A stretch of 12,340 nt of DNA from an uncultured Lachnospiraceae bacterium (GTDB taxonomy: Bacteria; Bacillota_A; Clostridia; Lachnospirales; Lachnospiraceae), in assembly GCA_910587905.1 (NCBI GenBank), contig CAJUOF010000039.1, forward strand, positions 1-12,340, given 5' to 3'. The notes under the pieces are model-generated. The model was not told where the DNA came from. It did no database searches and saw only the letters and a list, made by a program, of their open reading frames with translations. The position numbers were made by a program, and so were the translations under genes. Shown piece by piece: positions 1 to 7,332 of the stretch; position 1 is the first letter of the stretch; each line of letters opens with the position of its first letter.

Positions 1-62
1 CAGAAGACGGCATACGAGATTCGGTTACGTGACTGGAGTTCAGACGTGTGCTCTTCCGATCT
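1..62. other. Illumina TruSeq adapter (assembly contamination)
   Basis: Positions 1-20 match the 3' 20 bases of the Illumina P7 oligo. Positions 21-28 (TCGGTTAC) sit where the 8-base index belongs. Positions 29-62 match the TruSeq read-2 adapter, ending in GCTCTTCCGATCT. Genomic sequence resumes at about 63, inside the cheA reading frame. Read forward, the adapter encodes the peptide MTGVQTCALPI, so any protein called from position 29 is an artefact. This marks a contig end with untrimmed adapter, not a genomic junction. Confidence 0.98.
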
Positions 63-1960
63 TCGACCTCCGTCTCCAGGTTGAAGAAGCGGTGCAGACG
101 GACGATGGGATAGAAGCTGTCCATGCGAGCCACCATCTCATTGCCGTAATCGTCATAGATGATCTCGTCCGTGGTAATCTTGAAGGACTGCATGATGTTG
201 GCGATGGGAATCGTGAAGATGGATTTGCCCACAGTCACCTTCATGCCGTCCATAATCGCAAGGGTGAGCGGAATCCGCATGGTCACGGTGGTGCCGGAAC
301 CAAGCTCGCTGTCCAGGGCGAAGGTGCCGCCGACGGACTCGATGTTCTTCTTCACCACGTCCATGCCGACACCCCGGCCGGAAAACTCCGTGACCGTCTG
401 GTTGGTGGAAAAGCCGGGAAGCATGATCAGGTTCAGGGCTTCCTTCTTGGTGTACTCTTCCGCCGGTTTGGTGAGCAGGCCCTTCTCTGCGGCCTTGGCT
501 AAAAGCTTGGCGGGATCCATGCCGTAGCCGTCGTCGGTCACGGTGATGACGACCTCGCTGCTGGTATGGGTGGCGGCGAGGATCAAGGTGCCCTGAGGAT
601 CCTTGCCGGCTTGGATTCGTTCCTCCTGGGTCTCCTCGATGCCGTGGTCCATGCTGTTGCGGACGATGTGCATGATCGGATCCTGGATGCTGTCTACGAT
701 GTTCTTATCCATCTCGGTATTTTCGCCTTCGATGATGAGACGGACGTCTTTATTTAATTTCTGCTTCATATCCCGAACAATCCGGTTCATCTTCTGGAAT
801 ACGCCGGAGATGGGAACCATCCTAAGGGACATGGCGATGTCCTGCAGATCGTCGGTCAGCTTCCGAAGTTGTCTGGCAGACTTCATGAAATTGTCGAAGC
901 TGTCTCTGGAAAGCTGATTTAGTTCCGGTGCGGAGGTGACCATGGATTCGGTGATCACCAGCTCACCGACGATGTCAAGCAGGCTGTCTAATTTCATAAC
1001 GTTGACACTGATCAGATTCTGCTTGACAGGTGCATGGGCCTTGGCCGGAGCGGCCGCAGGAGCCTGGGCGGGAGCGGCGGCCGGTTTGCCTGCGGGAGCA
1101 GGCGAAGAGCCGGATGCCTCCTGCTTGGCGGGAGCCGCATGGCTCGCCTCGGAATCGGAAACGGCGGGAGCCGGAGCGGCCGCCTTCTTTCCGGGATTCT
1201 CCAGGATCTCGTAGGAACGAATATGCGCCTGGGATTTTAACATGGACTCTGCCTGTTCCACGTCGTCCTGGGAATCAAAGGCCATGTAAAAACCGTTCTC
1301 GACGATCTCCGCGCTGGTGTCCGGGTTGGTCTCCACATCCGGCGGATAGCAGCGGAACACAAAAGCATCCTGAAGCGCATTGATAATCATGAATGCATAC
1401 AGGTTCTCCATGCCGCTTCCCTCTTCCAGGTAAACGTGAAGAAAGGCGGCGGCATCCGCATCATCCGGCATGCCGGGGGCCGCAGCTTTTTCTCCGGAAG
1501 CGGGAGCCGCGGGGGCCGCTTCTTCGGCACTTTCATCTGCCACATTGCTGATCTTCTTTAAGAACGCATTGATCTCATTGGCGAAGGAGTCGATCTCTGC
1601 CTCTGCGGACAGGGGGGACCCTTCTTCGACTTTCTGTACTTCGCTCCTCAAATAGTCACCGGAACGAAACATCAGGTCGAAAAGCTCCTTCTTATGCTCC
1701 GGGTCCAGAGACTCGATGCCCTTATCACGGATATAGAAGAATAGATCTTCAATGTGATGGGCGATCGTGGAAAGGGAATTGAACTCCATCATAGCAGAGG
1801 AGCCCTTGATCGTATGCATACTGCGGAAAATTTCATTTACGTCGTCTGATGAGAAATCTCCGATTTTTTCATCATTCACCAACAGTTCGTCCAGAGCGTC
1901 CAGCAAAGAGTTGGTCTCGTAAAGGTATGTTTCGAGCATGGCTTCCATACCATTATCCAT
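63..1960 (-). CDS. cheA: Chemotaxis histidine kinase CheA, C-terminus missing
   Basis: Sensor kinase of the chemotaxis complex: it autophosphorylates on a histidine under control of receptors and CheW, then passes phosphate to CheY and CheB. The 632 visible codons give domains in the family order. An HPt (P1) domain at about residues 1-110 has the phosphorylated His49 in HTIKGSS. A P2-like CheY-binding domain lies at about 172-252, and an Ala/Pro-rich linker at 253-312. P3 dimerisation helices span about 315-395. The P4 ATPase (about 396-560) has an N box around HIVRN (Asn435), G1 DDGYGMD (476-482), F box LPGFST and G2 GRGVGMD (528-534). The CheW-like P5 domain begins near 565 and is cut at the adapter junction; roughly 60-100 residues are probably missing compared with usual CheA length. 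The start ATG has AAGGCGG nine bases upstream; an earlier ATG there is followed at once by a stop. No CheW, CheY or receptor gene is in view. Confidence 0.97.
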
Positions 1961-1993
1961 TACATAACACCGCCTTCATTCGTTTTTTGTGGG

Positions 1994-2041
1994 TTCTCAG
2001 AAAAATAGTCCTTCTAAAAAGATATCGACAAAAACTGAGAA
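1994..2041 (-). promoter_or_regulatory. cheA 5' leader with inverted repeat
   Basis: The predicted cheA transcript has a leader of about 120 nt. It holds a 7-bp inverted repeat (TTCTCAG at 1994-2000 and CTGAGAA at 2035-2041 on the plus strand) separated by 34 nt. The rest is AT-rich. I recognise no riboswitch family and no U-tract terminator. It could be an mRNA structure or an operator, or it could be chance. Confidence 0.25.
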
Positions 2042-2086
2042 TATATAAGGAAAGTACAGAGTCTTCCCTTTTTTGTCTTTGTTACC

Positions 2087-2115
2087 ATTGTATACGATAC
2101 GGAGAAATTTTTCAA
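2087..2115 (-). promoter_or_regulatory. Sigma-A type promoter for cheA
   Basis: On the minus strand there is TTGAAA (2110-2115), a 17-bp spacer, then TACAAT (2087-2092). This is close to the sigma-A consensus with optimal spacing, and predicts transcription from about 2080 toward cheA. No match to a flagellar sigma-D element (TAAA-N15-GCCGATAA) was seen, although chemotaxis genes often use one. Confidence 0.65.
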
Positions 2116-2159
2116 TGAGAAAATGAAGCCTTGAGTTTCCGTATTTTTTCCAATCAAAA

Positions 2160-2202
2160 GATTGCGATTGGGATTGAAACAGGGTGGTTTTTGTGATATT
2201 AT
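2160..2202 (+). promoter_or_regulatory. Extended -10 promoter of the envelope operon, with triple GATTG repeat
   Basis: TTGAAA (2174-2179), a 17-bp spacer and TATTAT (2197-2202), with an extended -10 TG at 2194-2195. Transcription should start near 2209. Three GATTG copies at 6-bp period (2160-2164, 2166-2170, 2172-2176) run into the -35 box, and the first also forms a small palindrome with CAATC at 2151-2155. Repeats touching a -35 could be an operator. The promoter decides the start of the downstream gene, since in-frame start codons upstream of 2209 would not be transcribed. Confidence 0.65.
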
Positions 2203-2245
2203 TTTTTATGTTGCAAACAAAGTGGTTAAGGGGATGGAAGATTCT

Positions 2246-3994
2246 ATGAATGCGGGAAGAGAAAAGCTGAACGCTTTGTGGCAGGACAAGCGTTCCTGGA
2301 GGATTCGCCTGTCGCTGGCGGCGCTCTGCGCGTTTACCTGCGTGTTTACTTTTTTTATTTTTGGCCCCTGTGAGATTTATGCCCAGAATGCCCAGGAGAT
2401 GCCGTTTTCTTTCGCGGAACTGCTGGGAGGACTGGCCGGCTTCGGGGCGCTTGTCTTTGTGGTGCTGTTTGGGTTTTTGCTTCTTCTGCGGGGGAAGATT
2501 TTTAATTTTGCGATCTCTTTTCTGTTTGCGGGGACGCTGGCCGGCTATTTGCAGGGGAATTTTTTGAACACCTATCACGGGGCCTTGACCGGGGATGCGG
2601 TCAATTGGCTACATTATAAGATTCCCATGTTTGTGAACTGCGGGGTCTGGCTGCTGATCTTTGGCGCCGTGTTCCTTCTGTTGTATTTCAGCCGCAGGAT
2701 ATGGACGAAGGGGCTTCGGTTTCTCTGCCTGATTCTGATCGGTGTTCAGTTGACTGCACTCGTATCCTTGATGGTTGGGAACGGCTCTCACCGGCTGTGG
2801 AAAGCCGGCCGGGCGGACCAGGGGCTTACCACGGACGGCATCTATGAGGTGGCGGGGGAGCAGAACGTGATTGTGTTTTTGCTGGACCGCCTGGACAACC
2901 AATATATGGATGCGGCTTTGGAGAATTATCCGGAGCTGGAAGAGGGGCTTCATGGATTTACCTATTACCATGACTTCACCGGAAGCTATGCCAACACTAG
3001 GCCCTCGCTTACCTATCTGCTGACAGGCGTTCAGCACGATTATACGGTTCCCTGGGAGGATTATTTTCATAAGGCATGGACGGAGCCGGAGTATACGCTG
3101 CTGCCGGATATCCATGAAGCCGGTTACCGGACAAAGGTATATACAGATTGTGGTTATGTGTTTGGGGAACCGCAGGATGTGAGTGATTTTGTGGATAATG
3201 TTCGCAGCATCGGGAAAAAGACGGTCAGGAAGAGACCGATGCTCACAAAAATGTTGGATCTGTCGTTTTACCGCTATGCGCCTGAGGCGATGAAGCCTTA
3301 TTTCCAGATTGGCACCTCAGAGTTAAATAGTGTTGTGGTGACAGAGGGGGAGGGCGGCGCAAACGAGCTTTTTGCGGTGGATGACGCTGTTTTCTGGAGT
3401 GGATACCGGGAGAAGGGACTGACGGTGGATGCGGCTGGGAAGGGTTCCTTTATTTTTTATCATTTGAACGGCGCCCACGATCCCTTTACGATCAATGCGG
3501 ATGCAGAGCCGATCAAGGAGCCCGGTACGAGAGATGAGCAGATCGTCGGCAATTTCAGAATGATCTTCCGGTACATGGAGGAGCTGAAAGAAAAGGGCCT
3601 TTATGATGATACCACAATCATCATCACTGCGGATCACGGCCGCCCGCCGAAGCAGACAGGTGACTTGAGCGGCATCAGCGAGAGCCGGGTGAGCACACTG
3701 ATGATCAAGCCTGCCGGGACGAAGGCGGAAGGCCCCATGAAGGTTTCCAATAAACAGGTGTGCCAGGACAACCTTCGGGCGTCCATTGCCAGTTATTTTG
3801 GATTGGAGACCGGCGGCTATGGCCGGACCATTGAGTCCATTGGCGAGAATGAGCAGATGACCAGGACCATGTGGATGCGGACGGAGGGAAAAGGTGAAAA
3901 GAAGCTGTACACCTTTGAGATTCGGGGAGACGCCAATGATTTCGCCAACTGGAAGGTGGTCGGAGAGCTCAAGATGGAGTATACCGGTCTGTGA
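2246..3994 (+). CDS. Membrane-anchored alkaline phosphatase-superfamily (sulfatase/LtaS-like) transferase
   Basis: A 582-residue membrane enzyme with its catalytic domain probably outside the cell. About five hydrophobic helices occupy residues 19-178 (near 22-40, 56-81, 86-104, 127-148 and 156-178). The globular domain follows from about 200. Residues consistent with the alkaline phosphatase/sulfatase fold are visible: NVIVFLLDR with metal-ligand Asp214, the NTRPS segment with Thr251 as candidate nucleophile, NGAHDPF with His411, and TADHG with Asp463-His464. This architecture is shared by lipoteichoic acid synthases and phosphoethanolamine/phosphoglycerol transferases; the exact donor cannot be read from sequence, and hydrolase activity is also possible. 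The start at 2246 is chosen because TGGAAG lies five bases upstream and AAGGGG twelve. ATG 2234 is the alternative but has AAGGGG directly abutting it. It is the first gene of the envelope block; the next start is 87 nt downstream. Confidence 0.85.
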   Translation: MNAGREKLNALWQDKRSWRIRLSLAALCAFTCVFTFFIFGPCEIYAQNAQEMPFSFAELLGGLAGFGALVFVVLFGFLLLLRGKIFNFAISFLFAGTLAGYLQGNFLNTYHGALTGDAVNWLHYKIPMFVNCGVWLLIFGAVFLLLYFSRRIWTKGLRFLCLILIGVQLTALVSLMVGNGSHRLWKAGRADQGLTTDGIYEVAGEQNVIVFLLDRLDNQYMDAALENYPELEEGLHGFTYYHDFTGSYANTRPSLTYLLTGVQHDYTVPWEDYFHKAWTEPEYTLLPDIHEAGYRTKVYTDCGYVFGEPQDVSDFVDNVRSIGKKTVRKRPMLTKMLDLSFYRYAPEAMKPYFQIGTSELNSVVVTEGEGGANELFAVDDAVFWSGYREKGLTVDAAGKGSFIFYHLNGAHDPFTINADAEPIKEPGTRDEQIVGNFRMIFRYMEELKEKGLYDDTTIIITADHGRPPKQTGDLSGISESRVSTLMIKPAGTKAEGPMKVSNKQVCQDNLRASIASYFGLETGGYGRTIESIGENEQMTRTMWMRTEGKGEKKLYTFEIRGDANDFANWKVVGELKMEYTGL

Positions 3995-4081
3995 CGAAGG
4001 CATCGAATCGTCAGGACGGCCGACGAACCGGCCACAGTTTAACAGATGGTGGTTCAATCTATGATGGAGGAGACGTTTGCT
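3995..4081 (+). other. Short gap within the envelope operon
   Basis: This 87-nt gap holds a small hairpin (GGCCG at 4018-4022 with CGGCC at 4029-4033) with no following T run, so it is not a convincing terminator. I see no good promoter; TTAACA and TATGAT occur but only 15 bp apart. It ends with a strong ribosome site GGAGGAG (4066-4072), nine bases before ATG 4082, which fixes the next start. Co-transcription across the gap is likely. Confidence 0.4.
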
Positions 4082-4627
4082 ATGAGGAAAGTGCTTTCCT
4101 TTCTGTATTTTTTTGTCTGCGCGTCACTGTTGTTTTCTGTGACAGCGCTGGCCTATATCGACCCTTCGGCCATGACCTATATTATCCAGATCATCGCCGG
4201 CGTGGCCATTGCGGCGGGAGCTGCCTTCAGCTTTTATTTCCGGAAGTTCCGGAGGAAGTTTTCCCGCTTTGGGAAGAAGAAAGACTATGCCGTTTCTTAT
4301 GAGGATGAGACGGACGACGATGAGATCGGCTTCGGTGATTATGAGATCGAGGGGACGTCTGTTTCGGCTGAGACGGCGGCCGCTTCGTTCACGGCGGAGC
4401 AGGCTGCGGCGGCTTCCGGCGGCTTGGGGGCGAGCGTCTCGTTTTCTGCCTCCGAGGAGCCGGCTTTTGATCCGCAAGGGATCAGGCCGGACCCCTATGA
4501 CGAGTCCGGCGGAGAGGGCGGGCTTGCTGCGGAAAACAGGGAGCTTAGGCGTCTGTTGGCGGAGGAACGCCGAAACGTGGAGGCGTTAAAGCAGGCACTC
4601 CACATCTGCACGGCCCCTCGAAGATGA
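4082..4627 (+). CDS. Small YIDP-motif membrane protein
   Basis: A 181-residue protein of unknown function. A signal-peptide-like segment (about 1-24) ends in ALA just before YIDPSAMTY. A second hydrophobic stretch covers about 33-53, followed by a very basic patch (RKFRRKFSRFGKKK, 54-67). An acidic then Ala/Ser/Gly-rich low-complexity linker runs to about 145, and a predicted coiled coil covers about 149-173. Short proteins with a YIDPGTGS-like motif next to a transmembrane helix occur beside surface polysaccharide and sulfatase-like genes in Clostridia; that association is from family knowledge. The tail suggests a cytoplasmic assembly surface, which is inference. GGAGGAG nine bases upstream selects ATG 4082 over the in-frame ATGs at 4046 and 4061. 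The stop overlaps the next start as ATGA (4624-4627), indicating translational coupling to the signal peptidase. Confidence 0.8.
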   Translation: MRKVLSFLYFFVCASLLFSVTALAYIDPSAMTYIIQIIAGVAIAAGAAFSFYFRKFRRKFSRFGKKKDYAVSYEDETDDDEIGFGDYEIEGTSVSAETAAASFTAEQAAAASGGLGASVSFSASEEPAFDPQGIRPDPYDESGGEGGLAAENRELRRLLAEERRNVEALKQALHICTAPRR

Positions 4628-5142
4628 AGCGCTGCAATCGCTGGAAAGGTCTGCTGCTTCCGGGAGCGGCTGTTTTTCTGGCGGCGGTTTTGAACTGGTT
4701 TGTTGTCTTGAATGCGTATGTGCCCTCCGGTTCCATGGAGCCTGCCATTCCTTCCGGTTCCATGGTTTTGGGATATCGTCTGGCCTATCAAACGGATGAG
4801 CCCCGGACGGGGGACGTGGTTTTTTTTCATCATCCGGAGATCGGAAAGAGGCGGTGGCTGGTGAAGCGCATCGTCGCCGTTCCGGGCCAGACCTTCGCCC
4901 TTCGTGACGGGAGAGTCTATCTGGACGGAAGGCTTCTGGAGGAGGAATATGTGGAGGAGTTCTCGGACGACACGTATCCGGAGACCGAGGTGCCGGATGG
5001 ATGCTACGTAGTTTTGGGGGACAACCGGAGGGCGTCGGAGGATTCCCGCTTTTGGGAGGACCCTTTCGTCCGCCGGGAGGACATTCTGGCAAGGGGCGTG
5101 TGCGTATTCTTCCCTAAATTTTACAGATTGCAGAGGAAATAA
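4624..5142 (+). CDS. Type I signal peptidase
   Basis: A 172-residue membrane serine protease that removes signal peptides from exported proteins at the outer face of the membrane. One N-terminal transmembrane helix (about 9-30) leads into the catalytic box PSGSMEP with Ser37. KRIVAVPG carries the general-base Lys81, and the LGDNRRASEDSRFW box is at about 137-150; these match the Gram-positive SipS/SpsB type. The PSGSM motif occurs twice (34-38 and 43-47); the first is the catalytic one by position after the membrane segment. Length is normal for the Bacillus/Clostridium short form. The start overlaps the previous gene by four bases and the next gene begins three bases after the stop. This operon position suggests a dedicated peptidase for neighbouring surface enzymes, perhaps the YIDP protein or the LtaS-like enzyme; S. 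aureus LtaS is known to be cut by SpsB. The dedicated role here is inference. Confidence 0.95.
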   Translation: MKRCNRWKGLLLPGAAVFLAAVLNWFVVLNAYVPSGSMEPAIPSGSMVLGYRLAYQTDEPRTGDVVFFHHPEIGKRRWLVKRIVAVPGQTFALRDGRVYLDGRLLEEEYVEEFSDDTYPETEVPDGCYVVLGDNRRASEDSRFWEDPFVRREDILARGVCVFFPKFYRLQRK

Positions 5143-5145
5143 ACT

Positions 5146-7215
5146 ATGGATTTGATCAACACTGTCGTGGGCGTGCCGTTGGGCTGGCTGATGTGGGCGT
5201 GCTATCAGGTGTTCCACCATTACGGCCTGGCGCTTATTTTATTTACCTTGCTGACGAAGGTCGTCATGTTTCCCATCTCTTTGCTGGTGCAGAAGAATTC
5301 CATCAAAATGGTTCGCATGAAGCCCCAGCTTGACGCCCTGCGGTATCAGTATGTGGACGACAAGGATGCTTTTCTTGATGCCCAGTCGGCGCTCTATAAG
5401 AAGGAGCGTTACAGTCCGATGGCGGGCGTCTGGCCCCTTTTACTCCAGCTCCCGATCATTTTCGGACTGCTGGACGTGGTTTATAAGCCGCTTAAGCATA
5501 TTCTGCATCTGCCGGCGGCGCTCCAGGGGGCCTTTGTGGAGAAGGCGGCCGAGCTTTTGGGGACGACGGCGGGGGAGCTTGGGACGACAGCCCAGCTCGC
5601 GGCTGTGGAACAGATTCGGAGCGTGCCGGACGCTTTTTTGGCGATTCCAGGGGCGGGGGAGGCCGTGGCCGCAATCCAGGGGATGCGCCTGGACTTCTTC
5701 GGGCTGGATCTCACAAAGACACCGGATCTGGCGGTAGTTGGGGGCTTGCTCCTTGTTCCCGTCCTGGCGGGGGCGTCCGCACTGCTCATGTGTTATGTTC
5801 AGAATAAAATCAATGTCCTGCAGATTGAGCAGAACCGGCTTTCTCAGTGGGGCATGACGGCGTTCATGGTCGCATTTTCCGGCTTTTTTGCGCTGATCGT
5901 TCCTGCGGCGGTGGGGCTCTACTGGACCTTCGGCAATCTGTTTTCCATCGGGGTCACTTACCTGGTGAATGTGGTCTATCCTCCACAGAAATACATTGAC
6001 TATAAGGCCCTGAAGGACATGAAGCAGTCTGTTGCGGAAGAACAGGTGAAGAAGAAAAAGAACGCCGTGCTGGCGAAGAAGTATTACAAGCAGTTTTTTG
6101 CGCCGGAGAACGCAAAGAACATGAAGGTGATGTTTTACTCGGAGGGAAGCGGCTTTTATAAGTATTTCCGGAGGCTGATCGAGGCCCTTCTTAGGGAGAC
6201 AGACTTGACGATCCATTACGTGACCAGCGACCCGGACGACGCGATCTTTCAGAAGAATGAGCCGAGGATTCGCCCTTATTACGTGGACGAGACCCGCCTG
6301 ATTCCACTGATGATGAAGCTGGAGGCGGATATCGTGATCATGACGACGCCGGATTTGGAGAAGTACCACATCAAGCGGTCCAGGGTCCGAAAGAATGTGG
6401 AGTATATTTTCATGGACCACGGCTGTTCCAGTGACAACCTGGCTTACCGGACCGGGGCTCTGGACGCCTACGACACGCTTCTTGTGGTCAGCAGGGAGCA
6501 GGCCATGGAGGCCCGTGCCATTGAGAAATTGCGGCATACCAGGAGAAAGCGCATCATTGAATGTGGCTACGGTCTGCTGGACGATATGATCGCTTCCTAT
6601 GAAGCCATGGAGAAGGTGGAGAATCCGAAAAAGACGATCCTGATTGCACCGTCATGGCAGTATGACAACATCATGGATTCCTGCCTGGACGATCTGGTGG
6701 AAGCCCTGTATGGAAAGGGCTACCGCATCATCATTCGTCCCCATCCCCAGTATGTGCGCCGCTTTCCCATGCAGATGAAGGCAGTCATGGAGCGGTATCG
6801 GGACCGGATGTCGGATGATTTTGTGATCGAGACGGACTTTTCTTCCAACGTGACGGTCTATACGGCCGATCTGGTGGTCACGGACTGGAGCGGCATCGCC
6901 TATGAGTTTTCTTTTACTACGGACAAGCCTTCTCTTTTCATCAACACAAAGTTAAAGGTGATCAACGAGGATTATCAGAAGATTCCCCTTGTTCCCTTTG
7001 ATATCACGGCCCGTTCCAAGGTGGGCCGCCAGGTGGAGAAGAGTGAGGTGAAGGATTTGGCTCCCGTCGTGGAGGAGCTTCTGGCCAACCAGGATGCCTA
7101 CCGGGAACGGATCGTCGCCTTGAAGCAGCAGCATTTTTATAATCTGGGACACAGCGGCGAGGTTGGTGCCCGCTATATCCGGCACCGGCTCGCCAGGAGA
7201 TACGGAAGAAGCTGA
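5146..7215 (+). CDS. YidC/Oxa1 insertase fused to CDP-glycerol glycerophosphotransferase
   Basis: A 689-residue two-part protein. Residues 1-285 are a YidC/Oxa1 domain: an amphipathic start, TM1 about 27-47 with Lys38 where the groove Arg/Lys of YidC sits, the cytoplasmic hairpin around LYKKERYSP (83-91), TM2 about 93-115, a long outside loop (about 120-192), and TM3-TM5 at about 193-218, 236-255 and 256-277. A charged linker (about 286-320, KKKK at 302-305) joins a cytoplasmic domain like TagF/TagB polymerases (Glyphos_transf), about 325-689. That domain shows FMDHG (His425), RPHPQY (His533) and VTDWSG (Asp580, Ser582), positions resembling the family's conserved His and Asp/Ser residues. 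The frame is continuous with no stop or frameshift at the join. AGAGGAA lies about seven bases before the ATG. The expected reaction is transfer of glycerophosphate from CDP-glycerol onto a membrane-bound acceptor. Whether the YidC part inserts proteins or only anchors the enzyme is unknown. Confidence 0.92.
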   Translation: MDLINTVVGVPLGWLMWACYQVFHHYGLALILFTLLTKVVMFPISLLVQKNSIKMVRMKPQLDALRYQYVDDKDAFLDAQSALYKKERYSPMAGVWPLLLQLPIIFGLLDVVYKPLKHILHLPAALQGAFVEKAAELLGTTAGELGTTAQLAAVEQIRSVPDAFLAIPGAGEAVAAIQGMRLDFFGLDLTKTPDLAVVGGLLLVPVLAGASALLMCYVQNKINVLQIEQNRLSQWGMTAFMVAFSGFFALIVPAAVGLYWTFGNLFSIGVTYLVNVVYPPQKYIDYKALKDMKQSVAEEQVKKKKNAVLAKKYYKQFFAPENAKNMKVMFYSEGSGFYKYFRRLIEALLRETDLTIHYVTSDPDDAIFQKNEPRIRPYYVDETRLIPLMMKLEADIVIMTTPDLEKYHIKRSRVRKNVEYIFMDHGCSSDNLAYRTGALDAYDTLLVVSREQAMEARAIEKLRHTRRKRIIECGYGLLDDMIASYEAMEKVENPKKTILIAPSWQYDNIMDSCLDDLVEALYGKGYRIIIRPHPQYVRRFPMQMKAVMERYRDRMSDDFVIETDFSSNVTVYTADLVVTDWSGIAYEFSFTTDKPSLFINTKLKVINEDYQKIPLVPFDITARSKVGRQVEKSEVKDLAPVVEELLANQDAYRERIVALKQQHFYNLGHSGEVGARYIRHRLARRYGRS

Positions 7216-7225
7216 CGAGAACCCA

Positions 7226-7254
7226 TTGACTTTTTTGGGAAAAAAGAATATGCT
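7226..7254 (+). promoter_or_regulatory. Promoter of the phosphocholine-type operon
   Basis: TTGACT (7226-7231), a 17-bp spacer and TATGCT (7249-7254), predicting a start near 7261. The spacer is unusual: with one flanking base on each side it forms CTTTTTT-GGG-AAAAAAG (7230-7246), a perfect 7-bp inverted repeat made of homopolymer tracts. Such tracts stiffen or bend DNA and can slip during replication, altering spacer length. This starts a new transcription unit, separate from the upstream envelope block. Confidence 0.65.
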
Positions 7255-7263
7255 TATTACATT

Positions 7264-7288
7264 GTCCCCCGCTCTGGCGGCGGGGGAC
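7264..7288 (+). promoter_or_regulatory. GC-rich hairpin at the predicted 5' end of the operon mRNA
   Basis: A perfect 9-bp inverted repeat: GTCCCCCGC (7264-7272), a 7-nt loop, GCGGGGGAC (7280-7288). It falls a few bases after the predicted transcription start, so it would cap the mRNA and could stabilise it or serve as a regulatory element. It could also end transcripts arriving from the upstream gene, but the run after it (GGATTTCTG) lacks the T tract of an intrinsic terminator. A DNA operator is a third option. Confidence 0.5.
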
Positions 7289-7332
7289 GGATTTCTGAAG
7301 GCTTGTTCACGAAAAACGGAGATTGCAATTAT

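Noticed and set aside
253..290. GC- and CA-rich stretch as a possible repeat or small RNA
   Set aside because: It is ordinary coding sequence of the CheA ATPase/P5 boundary region.
29..502. Open forward frame starting in the adapter
   Set aside because: Its first residues are translated adapter and the rest runs antisense to cheA, whose domains and motifs are unmistakable.
1030..1210. GC-rich, repeat-like region within cheA
   Set aside because: It encodes the Ala/Pro-rich flexible linker before P3, common in CheA; no true tandem repeat unit.
2162..2245. Upstream TTG/GTG starts extending the LtaS-like protein
   Set aside because: They lie on or before a strong promoter with predicted start near 2209, have no ribosome site and add residues unlike a membrane-protein N-terminus.
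4039..4065. Promoter before the YIDP gene
   Set aside because: TTAACA and TATGAT are only 15 bp apart and overlap the run-up to the ribosome site; operon read-through is simpler.
5440..6537. Long minus-strand open frame under the YidC fusion
   Set aside because: Antisense to a gene with clear domains on the plus strand; no ribosome site or recognisable domain. The same applies to minus-strand frames at 7786-8829 and 10183-11184.
7264..7288. Intrinsic terminator for the envelope operon
   Set aside because: The stem is strong but no T run follows, and it lies just after a good promoter; kept as a 5' hairpin instead.
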